From Christensenellaceae bacterium (lineage in GTDB: Bacteria > Bacillota > Clostridia > Christensenellales > Aristaeellaceae), in the NCBI GenBank assembly GCA_012837835.1, contig DUQK01000035.1:1-64000 (forward strand): DNA of 64,000 nt, written 5' to 3'. The notes under the pieces are model-generated. The model had not been told where the DNA came from. It saw only the letters and a list, made by a program, of their open reading frames with translations, and made no database searches. This document shows, piece after piece, positions 34,000 to 43,379 of the stretch. The first letter of the stretch is position 1; each line of letters starts with the position of its first letter. The translations under genes and the position numbers were made by a program.

Positions 34000-34941
34000 A
34001 TGTTCGGAAAGCGCTGCGATGGTTGGCTAGTAAAGGATGTAGACCCTTTGGTAGCCCTTACGCCCTATTTTATGCCTATGCGTTGCGATGCGCAGGTTAT
34101 GCTGGGTTTTGATACAGATTTTGAAAAGCTTGCCAGATACGTGGTTAAAAAGGGAAGCGAGGGTTACAAAATAAGCTTCATGGATATAGTAATCGCAGCA
34201 TATGTGCGTACTGTTTCAGAATTGCCTGAAATAAATCGCTTTATCGCAAATAAACGCATATATGCTCGTAAAGAAATAGTTGTAAGCTTTGCTGTGCTTC
34301 AAAGGTTTGGCGATGGAAAACACAATGAAAACACAGTAAAATGTAAGTTTGACCCCCGCGATACTATATATGATGTATCAGCCCGCCTTGAAAGGGAAAT
34401 AGCCATAGCTAGGAAAGCTGATGCGGATAACCTAACTATGAAAGTTGTTCGTTTATTGCGTTATCCCATAGTTGCAAACATTATTGTTTGGCTTGCGCGC
34501 TTTTTGGACCGCTATGGACTGCTGCCCAAAATAGTAATTGATGCAAGCCCCTTCCATACTGGTCTGTTTGTTGTAAATATGGCGTCAATTGGTATGCCTG
34601 CAGTAAGGCACCATATATATAATTTCGGTACAACGCCTTTATTTGTATCCATGGGTGCAAATCAGCGCAGTTACTGTGTAGATAAGGATAGCAATATCAA
34701 GCGTACAAGGATAATGCCTTTTGGTGTTGTTGCAGATGAAAGGGTATGCTCGGGATATGTATATAGCAAGATGGTTTCCAAAATGCTTAAATATATAGGA
34801 AATCCCCACTTACTTGAAATCCCTCCCGAAACCGTAACCTTTGATGAGGGTCATGAATTTGGGCTTGAACCTATCAAAAAGAAACGCAGATTCTTCAGGA
34901 AAAGAAGAAAGCTAAGACGAGATACATACAATAAGGCAAGT
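34000..34941 (+). CDS. 2-oxoacid dehydrogenase acyltransferase-like protein without catalytic motif
   Basis: 313- to 314-aa protein with the fold of E2/chloramphenicol acetyltransferases: FDTDFEKLARYVVKK, ISFMDIVIAAYVR and the C-terminal MPFGVVADERVCSGYVYSKM. In E2 enzymes the last block reads DHRxxDG with catalytic His and Asp; here it is DERVCSG (Glu247, Ser251), so normal acyl transfer is doubtful. No lipoyl or E3-binding domain is present. The tail is strongly basic (KKKRRFFRKRRKLRR). AAAGGAGG precedes the ATG. Single gene. Role unknown. Confidence 0.75.
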
Positions 34942-34963
34942 TAAATTGTGAATAAAACGATTA

Positions 34964-34991
34964 ACTCCCGGGAATTTATCGGGGGTTTTTT
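34964..34991 (+). terminator. Terminator after the acyltransferase-like gene
   Basis: ACTCCCG and CGGGGGT arms (one G-U pair) around a nine-base loop, then six T. Confidence 0.8.
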
Positions 34992-35097
34992 ATGTTTTTA
35001 TAAGAGTTATGAAACTAACATCGTTTAACTGGTACTGAAGCGTTTTATCAAGAGTGGATATTAGTAATATATGGACAAATTTAGCCTTTTCATATCA

Positions 35098-35126
35098 TTG
35101 TAAATTAATCATAATTCGTGTATAAT
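35098..35126 (+). promoter_or_regulatory. Promoter of ppdK
   Basis: TTGTAA (35098-35103), 17-base spacer, TATAAT (35121-35126), 66 bases before the ATG. The leader between holds no recognisable riboswitch. Confidence 0.7.
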
Positions 35127-35192
35127 TGTTTGGCGAACATGGAAGTTTTTTCCGTGCGTTAATATTTAACCTATATTTGAGGAGGAAATGTG

Positions 35193-37829
35193 ATGTCGAA
35201 ATATGTGTATCTGTTTAAAGAAGGGGATGCGTCAATGCGCAATCTGCTTGGCGGAAAGGGCGCAAACCTTGCGGAAATGAGCAAGATAGGCCTTCCCGTG
35301 CCTCAAGGTTTTACCGTAACCACGGAAGCCTGTACCCGTTACTACCAAGATGGAAGGAAAATAGCTCCCGAAATAGAGGAGCAGATATATTCCGCGCTTC
35401 ATAATGTTGAGAGCGAAGCCGGAAAGGTATTTGGCGACCCAGAGAACCCTTTCCTAGTTTCAGTCCGCTCGGGTGCACGCGCATCTATGCCCGGCATGAT
35501 GGATACCATATTAAACCTAGGTCTTAACGACGTATCTGTTGAAGGGCTTGCAAAGCTTTCCGGTAACCCGCGTTTTGCGTATGATAGCTATCGCCGCTTC
35601 ATTCAGATGTTTGCAGACGTAGTTATGGAAGTAGATAAAGACCTATTCCACAATGCCCTTGAAGATATGAAGGCTAATAAAGGCGTCACTCAGGATAATG
35701 ACCTTGATGGCGATGATTTAAAAGCGCTTGTAGACGAATTCAAGAAGATATACTCTGATGCCGTTGGTGAGGATTTCCCGCAGGATCCTAAAATACAGCT
35801 TATGGAATCCATTAAGGCTGTATTCCGTTCATGGGAGAACCCCCGTGCTGTATACTACCGCCGCATGAATGATATTCCTTCAAGCTGGGGTACAGCGGTA
35901 AACGTGCAGGCAATGGTGTTTGGTAACCTCGGCGATGACAGCGGCACAGGTGTTGCCTTTACACGCAACCCCGCAACGGGCGAAAATAAAATATACGGTG
36001 AATATCTTATGAATGCCCAAGGTGAGGACGTTGTTGCAGGTATACGCACACCCCATCCTCTGGATGATATGAAAGAAGAATTGCCCGAAATATACAAGCA
36101 GTTCTCCGACATTACCGATACGCTTGAAAAACATTACCGCGATATGCAGGATATTGAATTTACAATTGAGCGTGGCAAGCTGTATATTCTGCAAACCCGC
36201 AATGGTAAACGCACTGCACAGGCGGCAGTTAAAATTGCGGTAGATCTTGTAGATGAAGGTATGATAAGTGAAGATGAAGCGGTGCTGAAGGTAGATCCTA
36301 AACAGCTTGATGCCCTTCTGCATCCGACATTTGATGCAGAAGCGCTGAAAAAAGCTACTCTGCTTGCAACAGGTCTTCCTGCATCTCCCGGTGCCGGTTC
36401 CGGTAAACTTTATTTTACCGCTGATGAAGCGGCAGATGCCGGAAGGCGCGGGGAAGATGTAGTACTTATCCGTGATGAAACAACTCCTGAAGATATCGAA
36501 GGCATGGACTATGCTAAGGCGATATTAACAGCCCGCGGCGGCATGACCAGCCATGCGGCGGTTGTAGCCCGTGGTATGGGAAGACCTGCCGTTGTAGGCT
36601 GCTCGGCGCTTCGTATAAGTGAGGCTGCAAGGGAAGTGCGTATAGGGGACAAAGTGTTCAAGCAAGGCGATACAGTAAGTGTAGACGGCAGCACAGGCAA
36701 GATATACGAAGGTATAATTCCAAGCGTTGAAGCGAAAGTATCCGGAGACTTCGGTCGCCTTATGGGCTGGGCGGATTCTGTAAGGTGCTTAAAGGTGCGT
36801 ACCAACGCTGATACCCCAAGAGACACCAAACAGGCGGTTGAATTTGGCGCCGAAGGCATAGGTCTTTGTCGTACTGAGCACATGTTCTTTGAAGCTGACA
36901 GGGTAAAGGCAATGCGTGAGATGATACTCTCCGATACACAGGAGCAGCGCAAGACAGCACTTGATAAAATACTTCCCTTCCAGCAGAAAGACTTTGAAGG
37001 TATGTTCAAGGCGCTTGAAGGCAGACCCATGACCGTGCGTTATCTGGATCCTCCTCTGCATGAGTTCCTTCCCCAGAAGAGCATGGTAAACGAAATAAAA
37101 GAAATCGCTGAGGAACTTGGAACAACAGTAGAAGAACTAAACGATAAGATAGACGAACTGCATGAATTCAACCCCATGATGGGGCATCGTGGCTGCCGTC
37201 TAAGCGTAACCTATCCTGAGATAGCTCAGATGCAGACCCGTGCTATAATGCAGGCTGCTATAAATGTACGCAAAGAAGAAGGCTACGACATAGTGCCTGA
37301 GCTTATGATTCCGCTCATTGGTTCAAAGGCAGAGCTTAAATATGTAAAGAATATCGTTGAAGAAACCATAAAGGAAGTGTTTAAGGAAAACAATACCGAG
37401 ATTAAATATCATATAGGAACTATGATAGAAATTCCTCGCGCCTGCCTAACCGCAGATGAAATTGCCGAGGAGGCGGACTTCTTCTCCTTTGGTACTAATG
37501 ACTTAACGCAGATGGGCTTTGGCTTCAGCCGTGATGATGCAGGTAAATTCCTCGAATCCTACTACGCAAGCGGAATACTGGAGTTTGACCCCTTTGCCAG
37601 ACTGGACTTTGACGGTATAGGAAAATTCGTTGAGATGGCAGTAAAACTTGGCAGAAAAACCAAGCCGGAACTTAAAATTGGTATATGCGGTGAACACGGC
37701 GGTGACCCTGCTACCGTTGAGTTCTGCCACAACACAGGGCTGGATTATGTTTCTTGCTCGCCCTTCCGTGTGCCTATTGCCCGCCTTGCGGCAGCGCATG
37801 CAGCAATAAAGGAAAAGATGGCGAAATAA
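35193..37829 (+). CDS. ppdK: Pyruvate, phosphate dikinase
   Basis: 878-aa enzyme interconverting pyruvate, ATP and phosphate with phosphoenolpyruvate, AMP and pyrophosphate; in fermenters it serves glycolysis or gluconeogenesis. N-terminal ATP-grasp domain (LLGGKGANLAEMS, VSVRSGARASMPGMMDTILN), central phosphohistidine domain with His454 in GGMTSHAAVVARG, C-terminal PEP/pyruvate barrel with Cys832 in GICGEHGGDP. Length equals the Clostridium symbiosum enzyme within a few residues. The ATG at 35193 has GGAGG seven bases upstream. Single gene with its own promoter and terminator. Confidence 0.96.
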   Translation: MSKYVYLFKEGDASMRNLLGGKGANLAEMSKIGLPVPQGFTVTTEACTRYYQDGRKIAPEIEEQIYSALHNVESEAGKVFGDPENPFLVSVRSGARASMPGMMDTILNLGLNDVSVEGLAKLSGNPRFAYDSYRRFIQMFADVVMEVDKDLFHNALEDMKANKGVTQDNDLDGDDLKALVDEFKKIYSDAVGEDFPQDPKIQLMESIKAVFRSWENPRAVYYRRMNDIPSSWGTAVNVQAMVFGNLGDDSGTGVAFTRNPATGENKIYGEYLMNAQGEDVVAGIRTPHPLDDMKEELPEIYKQFSDITDTLEKHYRDMQDIEFTIERGKLYILQTRNGKRTAQAAVKIAVDLVDEGMISEDEAVLKVDPKQLDALLHPTFDAEALKKATLLATGLPASPGAGSGKLYFTADEAADAGRRGEDVVLIRDETTPEDIEGMDYAKAILTARGGMTSHAAVVARGMGRPAVVGCSALRISEAAREVRIGDKVFKQGDTVSVDGSTGKIYEGIIPSVEAKVSGDFGRLMGWADSVRCLKVRTNADTPRDTKQAVEFGAEGIGLCRTEHMFFEADRVKAMREMILSDTQEQRKTALDKILPFQQKDFEGMFKALEGRPMTVRYLDPPLHEFLPQKSMVNEIKEIAEELGTTVEELNDKIDELHEFNPMMGHRGCRLSVTYPEIAQMQTRAIMQAAINVRKEEGYDIVPELMIPLIGSKAELKYVKNIVEETIKEVFKENNTEIKYHIGTMIEIPRACLTADEIAEEADFFSFGTNDLTQMGFGFSRDDAGKFLESYYASGILEFDPFARLDFDGIGKFVEMAVKLGRKTKPELKIGICGEHGGDPATVEFCHNTGLDYVSCSPFRVPIARLAAAHAAIKEKMAK

Positions 37830-37844
37830 TACCATACAAAATTG

Positions 37845-37876
37845 CCCGTGCGTAGTTTCTCTATGCACGGGTTTTT
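37845..37876 (+). terminator. Terminator after ppdK
   Basis: CCCGTGCGTAG pairs with CTATGCACGGG (one G-U), followed by five T. Confidence 0.88.
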
Positions 37877-37891
37877 AATTTTATGATTTTT

Positions 37892-38356
37892 TTATTTCTT
37901 TGTTGCGAAGACTACAAAACGGCTTGCAAAGTAGTTAAAAACCACCACAAGTACGTTCATGAATATTTTTACATATGAATGCCCTAGGTTAAGTGCATAT
38001 ATGCATAGGTTATAACCTAGCACATCAAATAATATATAGCTTAATATCCTAGCAGACACGAATAGAAAAAACTCTTTTAATTTATCTTTAGTATCTTTCG
38101 CATCTGAGGAGAATACATATTTTCTGTTAGTTACAAATGCGAATAGCACGCTTATTATCCAGCCAAGAGCGTTTGAAACATTTAGTATGGCTGCATGCAT
38201 GAAACTGCCTTTTATATGGTTTTCAGGTTTCAATATGGCTGTCAGTAAGAAATACACCGCCCAGTTTACAAGTGTAGTGAGTACGCCAAAAACCGTATAT
38301 AGTATTAGTTGTCTAGTTTCCTTGTTATTTAATAGTTTTTTTATTCTGTCAATCAC
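37892..38356 (-). CDS. GtrA-family membrane protein
   Basis: 154 aa with four hydrophobic helices. The GtrA pattern is seen: TVFGVLTTLVNWAVYFLL near the start, AFVTNRKYVF in the middle, NYFASRFVVF at the end. The family is thought to move polyprenyl-linked sugars or support cell-surface glycosylation. Its start overlaps the end of the small upstream gene by eight bases. Last gene of the leftward envelope operon. Confidence 0.85.
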   Translation of the reverse strand: MIDRIKKLLNNKETRQLILYTVFGVLTTLVNWAVYFLLTAILKPENHIKGSFMHAAILNVSNALGWIISVLFAFVTNRKYVFSSDAKDTKDKLKEFFLFVSARILSYILFDVLGYNLCIYALNLGHSYVKIFMNVLVVVFNYFASRFVVFATKK

Positions 38357-38588
38357 TTTTTATCTCCCTATCCGTTTCTCCGCTATCTCCTCTAGCATAG
38401 CCAAGGCTTAAAAGGCAAGCTTTTTCCATCCTTGTGGATGTTTTCTTTCTAGCCTGTGTGTAGCAAAAATAGTTATCCCCTATTTCAGTTACTACTATAT
38501 TACCGTGTTTTATATTATCATCTTCAGTCCATATAGCTTTTATTTTTCTATTGTGTTTAAGAGAATAGCTTAAAAAGCGCTCAATCAT
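38349..38588 (-). CDS. Small conserved-looking protein of unknown function
   Basis: 79 aa, start MIERFLSYSLKHNRKIKAI at 38588 with ACGAGG upstream; it begins six bases inside the reach of the preceding stop and overlaps gtrA by eight bases, so all three genes look translationally coupled. Seen: a compact beta-rich region (KIKAIWTEDD, NIVVTEIGDNYFCY) resembling a small SH3-like or WYL-like domain, and a charged tail. I do not recognise a family. Confidence 0.6.
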   Translation of the reverse strand: MIERFLSYSLKHNRKIKAIWTEDDNIKHGNIVVTEIGDNYFCYTQARKKTSTRMEKACLLSLGYARGDSGETDREIKSD

Positions 38589-40521
38589 TTTTTGCCTCGT
38601 ATACCGATATGCTGCTTGATGAATATACTTTATTGTATAGACTGTCAAAGGTTTCTAAATCAGCATCATATCTTGCGATTTCATGTGGGCTTAGAAATAT
38701 ATAATCAACGCCGTATTTATCCAGTATTTTATGGTTTTCTGGCTGCACGTAGAACGCGTATATATCCATCTCTCTTTCGGATATATTAAAACCGTGGTAA
38801 TAAAGCCATGAAGCGGGACCGCATACTATATTCCTGCCTGCAAGGCTTGAAACGGGGTTTATATGCTGAGTGCCGCATATGAATGTATCGTCTTTTTCGG
38901 TGTTATCTATAATCCACTTGGAAAGCTCTACATCTTCGCTTGAAAACATCATATAATCGCTGTTTATTTCCCTTGCTATTGAAAGCGTTCCTGTTAGAAA
39001 GAACACAAGGGCGCAAAGCATAGCGAGCACTTTTCTTGACCTGAAACTTTTTAAACTGTCGTATATAGAAAAAATATATTCTGATATTGGTATAACGCAT
39101 AATGCATACCATACATAAAAAAGCTTATTGTTGTCGTATATATTAGGCTGGAAGCGTATAAATTCTGCAGGCAGAAATATAGCAAACGCACCTATATATA
39201 TAAAGCGCCATTTGTTGTTTTTTTCAAACAGCGAAAGTATTAGGAATATAAAGGGGAGACCTATGTTTTTAATATAGAACCACAGGTAATAATCCTTCAT
39301 GCCTCCATCGCCGTTTACCCAGTTGAACTGAAAGCTTAAAAAATGTCCGCTTGATGATGACTGCTCAAATGTAAAGGCGAAAAGCTGCGGAATGGACAGC
39401 ACACCAGCCACAAAAACATATATAAGCCAAGGTTTTATACGCTTTCTTTTTACAAGGTCTACTATAAGCCATGCGAAGCTCAAAAGTACAAGCGCTAAAA
39501 AGCTGTGAGTATGTATAAGCGGCATAGCGCCGGATATTATACCCAGAAGGACTATTTGGCGTATATCGTAACTATCCTCAGACATAAAATCATATAGTAG
39601 GTACATGCAGGGGAATAGGAATGTCCAGCCGGCTAAAAAAGTACGCTGAGGTATGAGCATATCTACTATTATATTGCTCCACCTTAAATTGTATCTGCTA
39701 AATTCTGCGTGGTTTGCGGGTGTCTGGTAAAAGCCGTTTAGTATGGTGGATAGACGCTCAAACCATATGCCGTTTTGCAGCTCGTTGCTGCCCTGCTCTC
39801 CAAGGCTTACTCCCGCCATATCAAGCGGATATAAAAAACCCAGCCCTCCGTTTATAAAAAGCAGCAGTGCAGCAAGTAATATCGCACGCTTGTCATTTGA
39901 AATACGCATTGCAAAAAGTACAAAGCCGGAAAAAACAAGAAATGCCATTATAACAGCGGGAAATATTATGCTGAACCTGAGACTGCTGCCAAACAGCAGA
40001 AAACTTGTTGAAAGGCTGTCCATAAGGAAGGGGTAGGATAATCTCTCGGGCGGGAATATATTGTAAGCAGCTGGAAATTTAGCGTTTTTTAGCGATGTTG
40101 CAATGCTAAGGTGTAGAGGCAAATCCCCATATGTGGATTGCCCTACATGCAGTGCGCCGTCTACTGGTCGCAGTACATGTGTGTGCAGCAGGTATGCACA
40201 TAGTATGCTAAGCGGAATTGCTATAACAAGCACTGTTTTAAGCTTTTTAACATCGTTATTATCAAAGGGTAGGGGAGAGAGGTCGCCCCTTAATTTATAT
40301 ACAAAAAATGTAAGCACAGCCAAAATAAACAGCGCAATAATATGACTTTCAGTAGAAAAAGAAATAAAAAACGCTGCAAGCGCAGGCAGCCACATAATAA
40401 GCAGTATACCAAACACCATGCCAAGCCATAGCCTGTATATAAAAGTTTTTTTTGGGAGTACATACTGCACAATTAAAACTCCGCATATTTCAAACAATAT
40501 AAAATACAATACTGCAAGCAT
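38581..40521 (-). CDS. Polytopic membrane protein, GT-C glycosyltransferase-like
   Basis: 646-aa protein with about 12 hydrophobic helices and a C-terminal soluble part. A conserved loop with GDLPLHLSIATSL and FPPERLSYPFLMD after the third or fourth helix, carrying acidic and basic residues, resembles the first catalytic loop of GT-C enzymes that use polyprenyl-phosphate sugars. The C-terminal part (WIIDNTEKDDTFICG, VQPENHKILDKYGVDYIF) matches that group too. Overlaps the neighbouring gene stop by one base. With GtrA it suggests surface polysaccharide or teichoic-acid decoration. Sugar and acceptor unknown. Confidence 0.7.
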   Translation of the reverse strand: MLAVLYFILFEICGVLIVQYVLPKKTFIYRLWLGMVFGILLIMWLPALAAFFISFSTESHIIALFILAVLTFFVYKLRGDLSPLPFDNNDVKKLKTVLVIAIPLSILCAYLLHTHVLRPVDGALHVGQSTYGDLPLHLSIATSLKNAKFPAAYNIFPPERLSYPFLMDSLSTSFLLFGSSLRFSIIFPAVIMAFLVFSGFVLFAMRISNDKRAILLAALLLFINGGLGFLYPLDMAGVSLGEQGSNELQNGIWFERLSTILNGFYQTPANHAEFSRYNLRWSNIIVDMLIPQRTFLAGWTFLFPCMYLLYDFMSEDSYDIRQIVLLGIISGAMPLIHTHSFLALVLLSFAWLIVDLVKRKRIKPWLIYVFVAGVLSIPQLFAFTFEQSSSSGHFLSFQFNWVNGDGGMKDYYLWFYIKNIGLPFIFLILSLFEKNNKWRFIYIGAFAIFLPAEFIRFQPNIYDNNKLFYVWYALCVIPISEYIFSIYDSLKSFRSRKVLAMLCALVFFLTGTLSIAREINSDYMMFSSEDVELSKWIIDNTEKDDTFICGTQHINPVSSLAGRNIVCGPASWLYYHGFNISEREMDIYAFYVQPENHKILDKYGVDYIFLSPHEIARYDADLETFDSLYNKVYSSSSISVYEAKND

Positions 40522-42542
40522 TACTCATCAACCTCTGCAAGCCTTAGCATTTCCTGCCTCAGTGTAGTACATATGCGTTTCTTTTCGTCTTCAAAGTCGT
40601 TTTCGTGGTTGTATGTTATGTAATCTCCAAAGCTAAGCCTTCTGCGCTTGGAATCCGCATACATGGGTATAAAGCGGCATGCCTTGTCTGTTTTCTGGTG
40701 GTATAGGGGAGCAACGAGTACAAAGCCGTCAAAAAATTCGCTAACACCGCTTTTTAGATACAATGAATTTTCCTCAGATAGCGGGTTTTCAGGAAATATA
40801 AGTATATTATCGCCCGCTTGCATATAGCTTACAGTTTCTCTGAACGTTCTAATGAGCTTTTTGGGGCTATTCTTATATACGGGAATACCGTCCGCAGAAT
40901 GCATCGCCCAGTTTATTATGGGAGCCAGCATTTTTGAAAGCGGCAGCTTCCAGGAATCGGGCATCCATTCCTGCCTTAAAAATGTTCCCTCGTATATGTG
41001 CTTAACGGTTTGGGTTTTATCCATCATCTGGTTGGTTATCCAAGGGCGGAACTGAAAGGGCATATATATATAGCAACTTATAGGACCGTATACTTCACAG
41101 TGGTTGCATATGAATACATTGCTTATGCCGTCTTCTTCCGGCACTTTTTCGCTGCCTACGACCTGCACACCTAAAAATAATGATATAAAACGCCCAAGCA
41201 ACCTAAGCCCATATCTCCTGCGGTTTGCGCGAATTATAACTTCCTCAAGCTGTTTTTGAAGGGGTATATTGGTTTCTCCGCTCTTTGTAAGCATTAGGTA
41301 GTTATGCAGCTTTTGCATATGATGTTTTGTAAGAGGAAATCTTAGTGTCGTAAGTATTGCAAGCGCTGCCAGCACAAGGGCAGGCAGTATAAGCGCCGGC
41401 TGCCATGCAGCAGGGTTTATGCTGCTGCCGTTTTCAAGAAAGGCGATAATAGTAAGACCTATAAGTGCGAGCATCTGTCCCTGAAGTGTAGAGTAGGATA
41501 TAATAATCGGTATTGCCTGTCGTGTTTTATAGGCAGTATCACTATCAAGCGCGAATAGAAGTACCTCAGACATTCCGTTGTTTATTTTAGATAGCGCTAC
41601 TAAACTTAGCATAACACCGGCTGAGCAGCTTACAAGCGACAGGTATCGCCAAATATGCTCGGGCTTATAAAGCTGTTTCCAGAATATGATTAGGCTCAAA
41701 ATCCATAATATTAAACCGAACAAAAGCAAGTTGCCGTAGTCCTTAATGTTTTTTTGCGCTAATATAAAGCGTATAGCCTGTACTATTATAAGCTGTGTGG
41801 CATGCGTTACCAGTAAAGAGAAGAATACGGTGTGGGCGCTTGTGGCAATAAATGAATATATGAGTATCATAGTAATCTGTATCGCAGATATACAAAGTGC
41901 AAGCATATTAAGGAACACATGATAGGAACTTATTCCTTCCGCTTGTTTTATAGCGGCTTGGCTTATGGTTTGTGGTTTTGGAAACGGATATGTTTTTCCG
42001 CTTCTTAAGCTGAAACCCTCCATTAAAGAACTTATAACATAGGCGCCGAGCAGATACCAAGCAGTTTCGCTTGATTGAGTTGAGAACACCAGCGCGGTAA
42101 CTATAATGGTAAATAGTAGGTTTAACTCAATTAAGCGTATTCGTTTTTGTACTAAGCTCATTTTATATGCAATGGGAGATGACATCATTCTGCTAAATAC
42201 AAGCGAGCGCAGTGTGGTAGCCAGTACAAGCCCAAATATTATCCATAGGTTTTCTATGCCTACTGCCTTAGGGTATATGATAATAAGAGTTAGGCTTACT
42301 AGAAAAGAAATACAGGTTAATATGTATAAAACAATTTTTGCTTTTTCTCCTATAATGCTGCGGTAATTTTTGTTAAAAAGGTATTTAACCGCAAGGCTTG
42401 CAACCTGTCCTGCCAAATAAAGGGCGCCGCCATATATAGGTTTATTTACAAGCGCATTTGAAGCCAGTATACAGAAGATGAAATTATATAAAGTGTGCAA
42501 TGAAGGCAGCAGGAAAGACGTGCCGTTTGCATTTAAAGCCAT
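40521..42542 (-). CDS. Membrane transporter-like / acyltransferase (LPLAT) fusion
   Basis: 673 aa. Residues 1 to about 405 hold about 11-12 helices, like an MFS-type lipid or solute carrier. Residues about 460-650 are a PlsC-like acyltransferase with FICNHCEVYGPI at 477-488 and IFPENPLS at 582-589. The usual HX4D catalytic pair is not complete: His481 is followed five residues on by Gly, not Asp, and the FPEG motif reads FPENP. Similar NHxExYGP forms may define a variant subfamily. LplT-Aas-like lipid remodelling is a possible role. AGGAGG before the ATG. Confidence 0.7.
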   Translation of the reverse strand: MALNANGTSFLLPSLHTLYNFIFCILASNALVNKPIYGGALYLAGQVASLAVKYLFNKNYRSIIGEKAKIVLYILTCISFLVSLTLIIIYPKAVGIENLWIIFGLVLATTLRSLVFSRMMSSPIAYKMSLVQKRIRLIELNLLFTIIVTALVFSTQSSETAWYLLGAYVISSLMEGFSLRSGKTYPFPKPQTISQAAIKQAEGISSYHVFLNMLALCISAIQITMILIYSFIATSAHTVFFSLLVTHATQLIIVQAIRFILAQKNIKDYGNLLLFGLILWILSLIIFWKQLYKPEHIWRYLSLVSCSAGVMLSLVALSKINNGMSEVLLFALDSDTAYKTRQAIPIIISYSTLQGQMLALIGLTIIAFLENGSSINPAAWQPALILPALVLAALAILTTLRFPLTKHHMQKLHNYLMLTKSGETNIPLQKQLEEVIIRANRRRYGLRLLGRFISLFLGVQVVGSEKVPEEDGISNVFICNHCEVYGPISCYIYMPFQFRPWITNQMMDKTQTVKHIYEGTFLRQEWMPDSWKLPLSKMLAPIINWAMHSADGIPVYKNSPKKLIRTFRETVSYMQAGDNILIFPENPLSEENSLYLKSGVSEFFDGFVLVAPLYHQKTDKACRFIPMYADSKRRRLSFGDYITYNHENDFEDEKKRICTTLRQEMLRLAEVDE

Positions 42543-42589
42543 TACAACCTCCTTGGGAGTAGAACACCCATCGAGTATTATAACATAAG

Positions 42590-43105
42590 TTATTCAGTCT
42601 TAAAAAAGCGCTCACGCCTGCTTTTAGGCAGATACCTTATTAATTGTTTACATACGTTGCCGGTAACAAGCCCGGTTACTACGCCAACAAGCATAAGTAT
42701 TGCCATATAGTAAATAAGTTTTGTGGTTTGAAGCTGCCACATGGCTACTGTCACCTGTCCAACGTTGTGCAGCACGGCTCCTATAACCCCCGCGCCTATG
42801 CAGCTTACTTCTTTAAGCAGATATATAGCAACTATCATACCCAGCATTGAAAGAGTGCCGCCTGCTAAGCTGTATATCATGGCATTGGGGTTGCCGAATA
42901 GAAAACCGCTGAGTAAAACCTTTGAAAGCATAAGCCCCAAGGAAAAGGGTATACCCAGCCAATATAATGAAAGAAGCAGTACGCTGTTGGACAACCCCAG
43001 CTTTATACCCGGCACACCTGTTGGTATTTGGTACTCTATATAGCCTATAACAAGCATGATAGACAGAAACATTGCACCTATTGCTAAACGCTTAGTATTT
43101 TGCAT
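42590..43105 (-). CDS. Gx transporter / heptaprenyl diphosphate synthase component I-like protein
   Basis: 171-aa integral membrane protein with about five helices. It shows IGYIEYQIPTGVPGIKLGLSN, NPNAMIYSLAGGTLSML and GAVLHNVGQ, the pattern of the Gx-transporter family (named Hpre_diP_synt_I in older annotation). It is likely an ECF-type S component or prenyl-related transporter. The ATG at 43105 has AGGAGG six bases upstream; the GTG two codons earlier is less likely. The 47-base gap to the fusion gene suggests one operon. Confidence 0.8.
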   Translation of the reverse strand: MQNTKRLAIGAMFLSIMLVIGYIEYQIPTGVPGIKLGLSNSVLLLSLYWLGIPFSLGLMLSKVLLSGFLFGNPNAMIYSLAGGTLSMLGMIVAIYLLKEVSCIGAGVIGAVLHNVGQVTVAMWQLQTTKLIYYMAILMLVGVVTGLVTGNVCKQLIRYLPKSRRERFFKTE

Positions 43106-43280
43106 GCACACCTCCTAAATGGTTGCAATAGAATGATAGCACAGCCAAATATCCCTTGCAAGGGAATGAAAGGGGAAAAATATTTCATGCAAAATTAGGG
43201 ATAAATGGTCAAAAAATGGTTGTTTTATAGGAGGTTTTTGCATATTTATAGTTTTTTGTGCAAAAATTTGTTTGTTAATA

Positions 43281-43310
43281 TTGACAATGAGGATATGTTT
43301 ATGTGATAAT
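43281..43310 (+). promoter_or_regulatory. Promoter of the DUF3798 ABC operon
   Basis: TTGACA (43281-43286), 18-base spacer, GATAAT (43305-43310), 70 bases before the ATG. The rest of the 274-base divergent gap is AT-rich with nothing else clear. Confidence 0.65.
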
Positions 43311-43379
43311 TGGGGTACCTTGTAGCACATGGTATTTGTAGGTGCTGCATCGTTAAAATTTTAATGGAGGTTTCTTATC

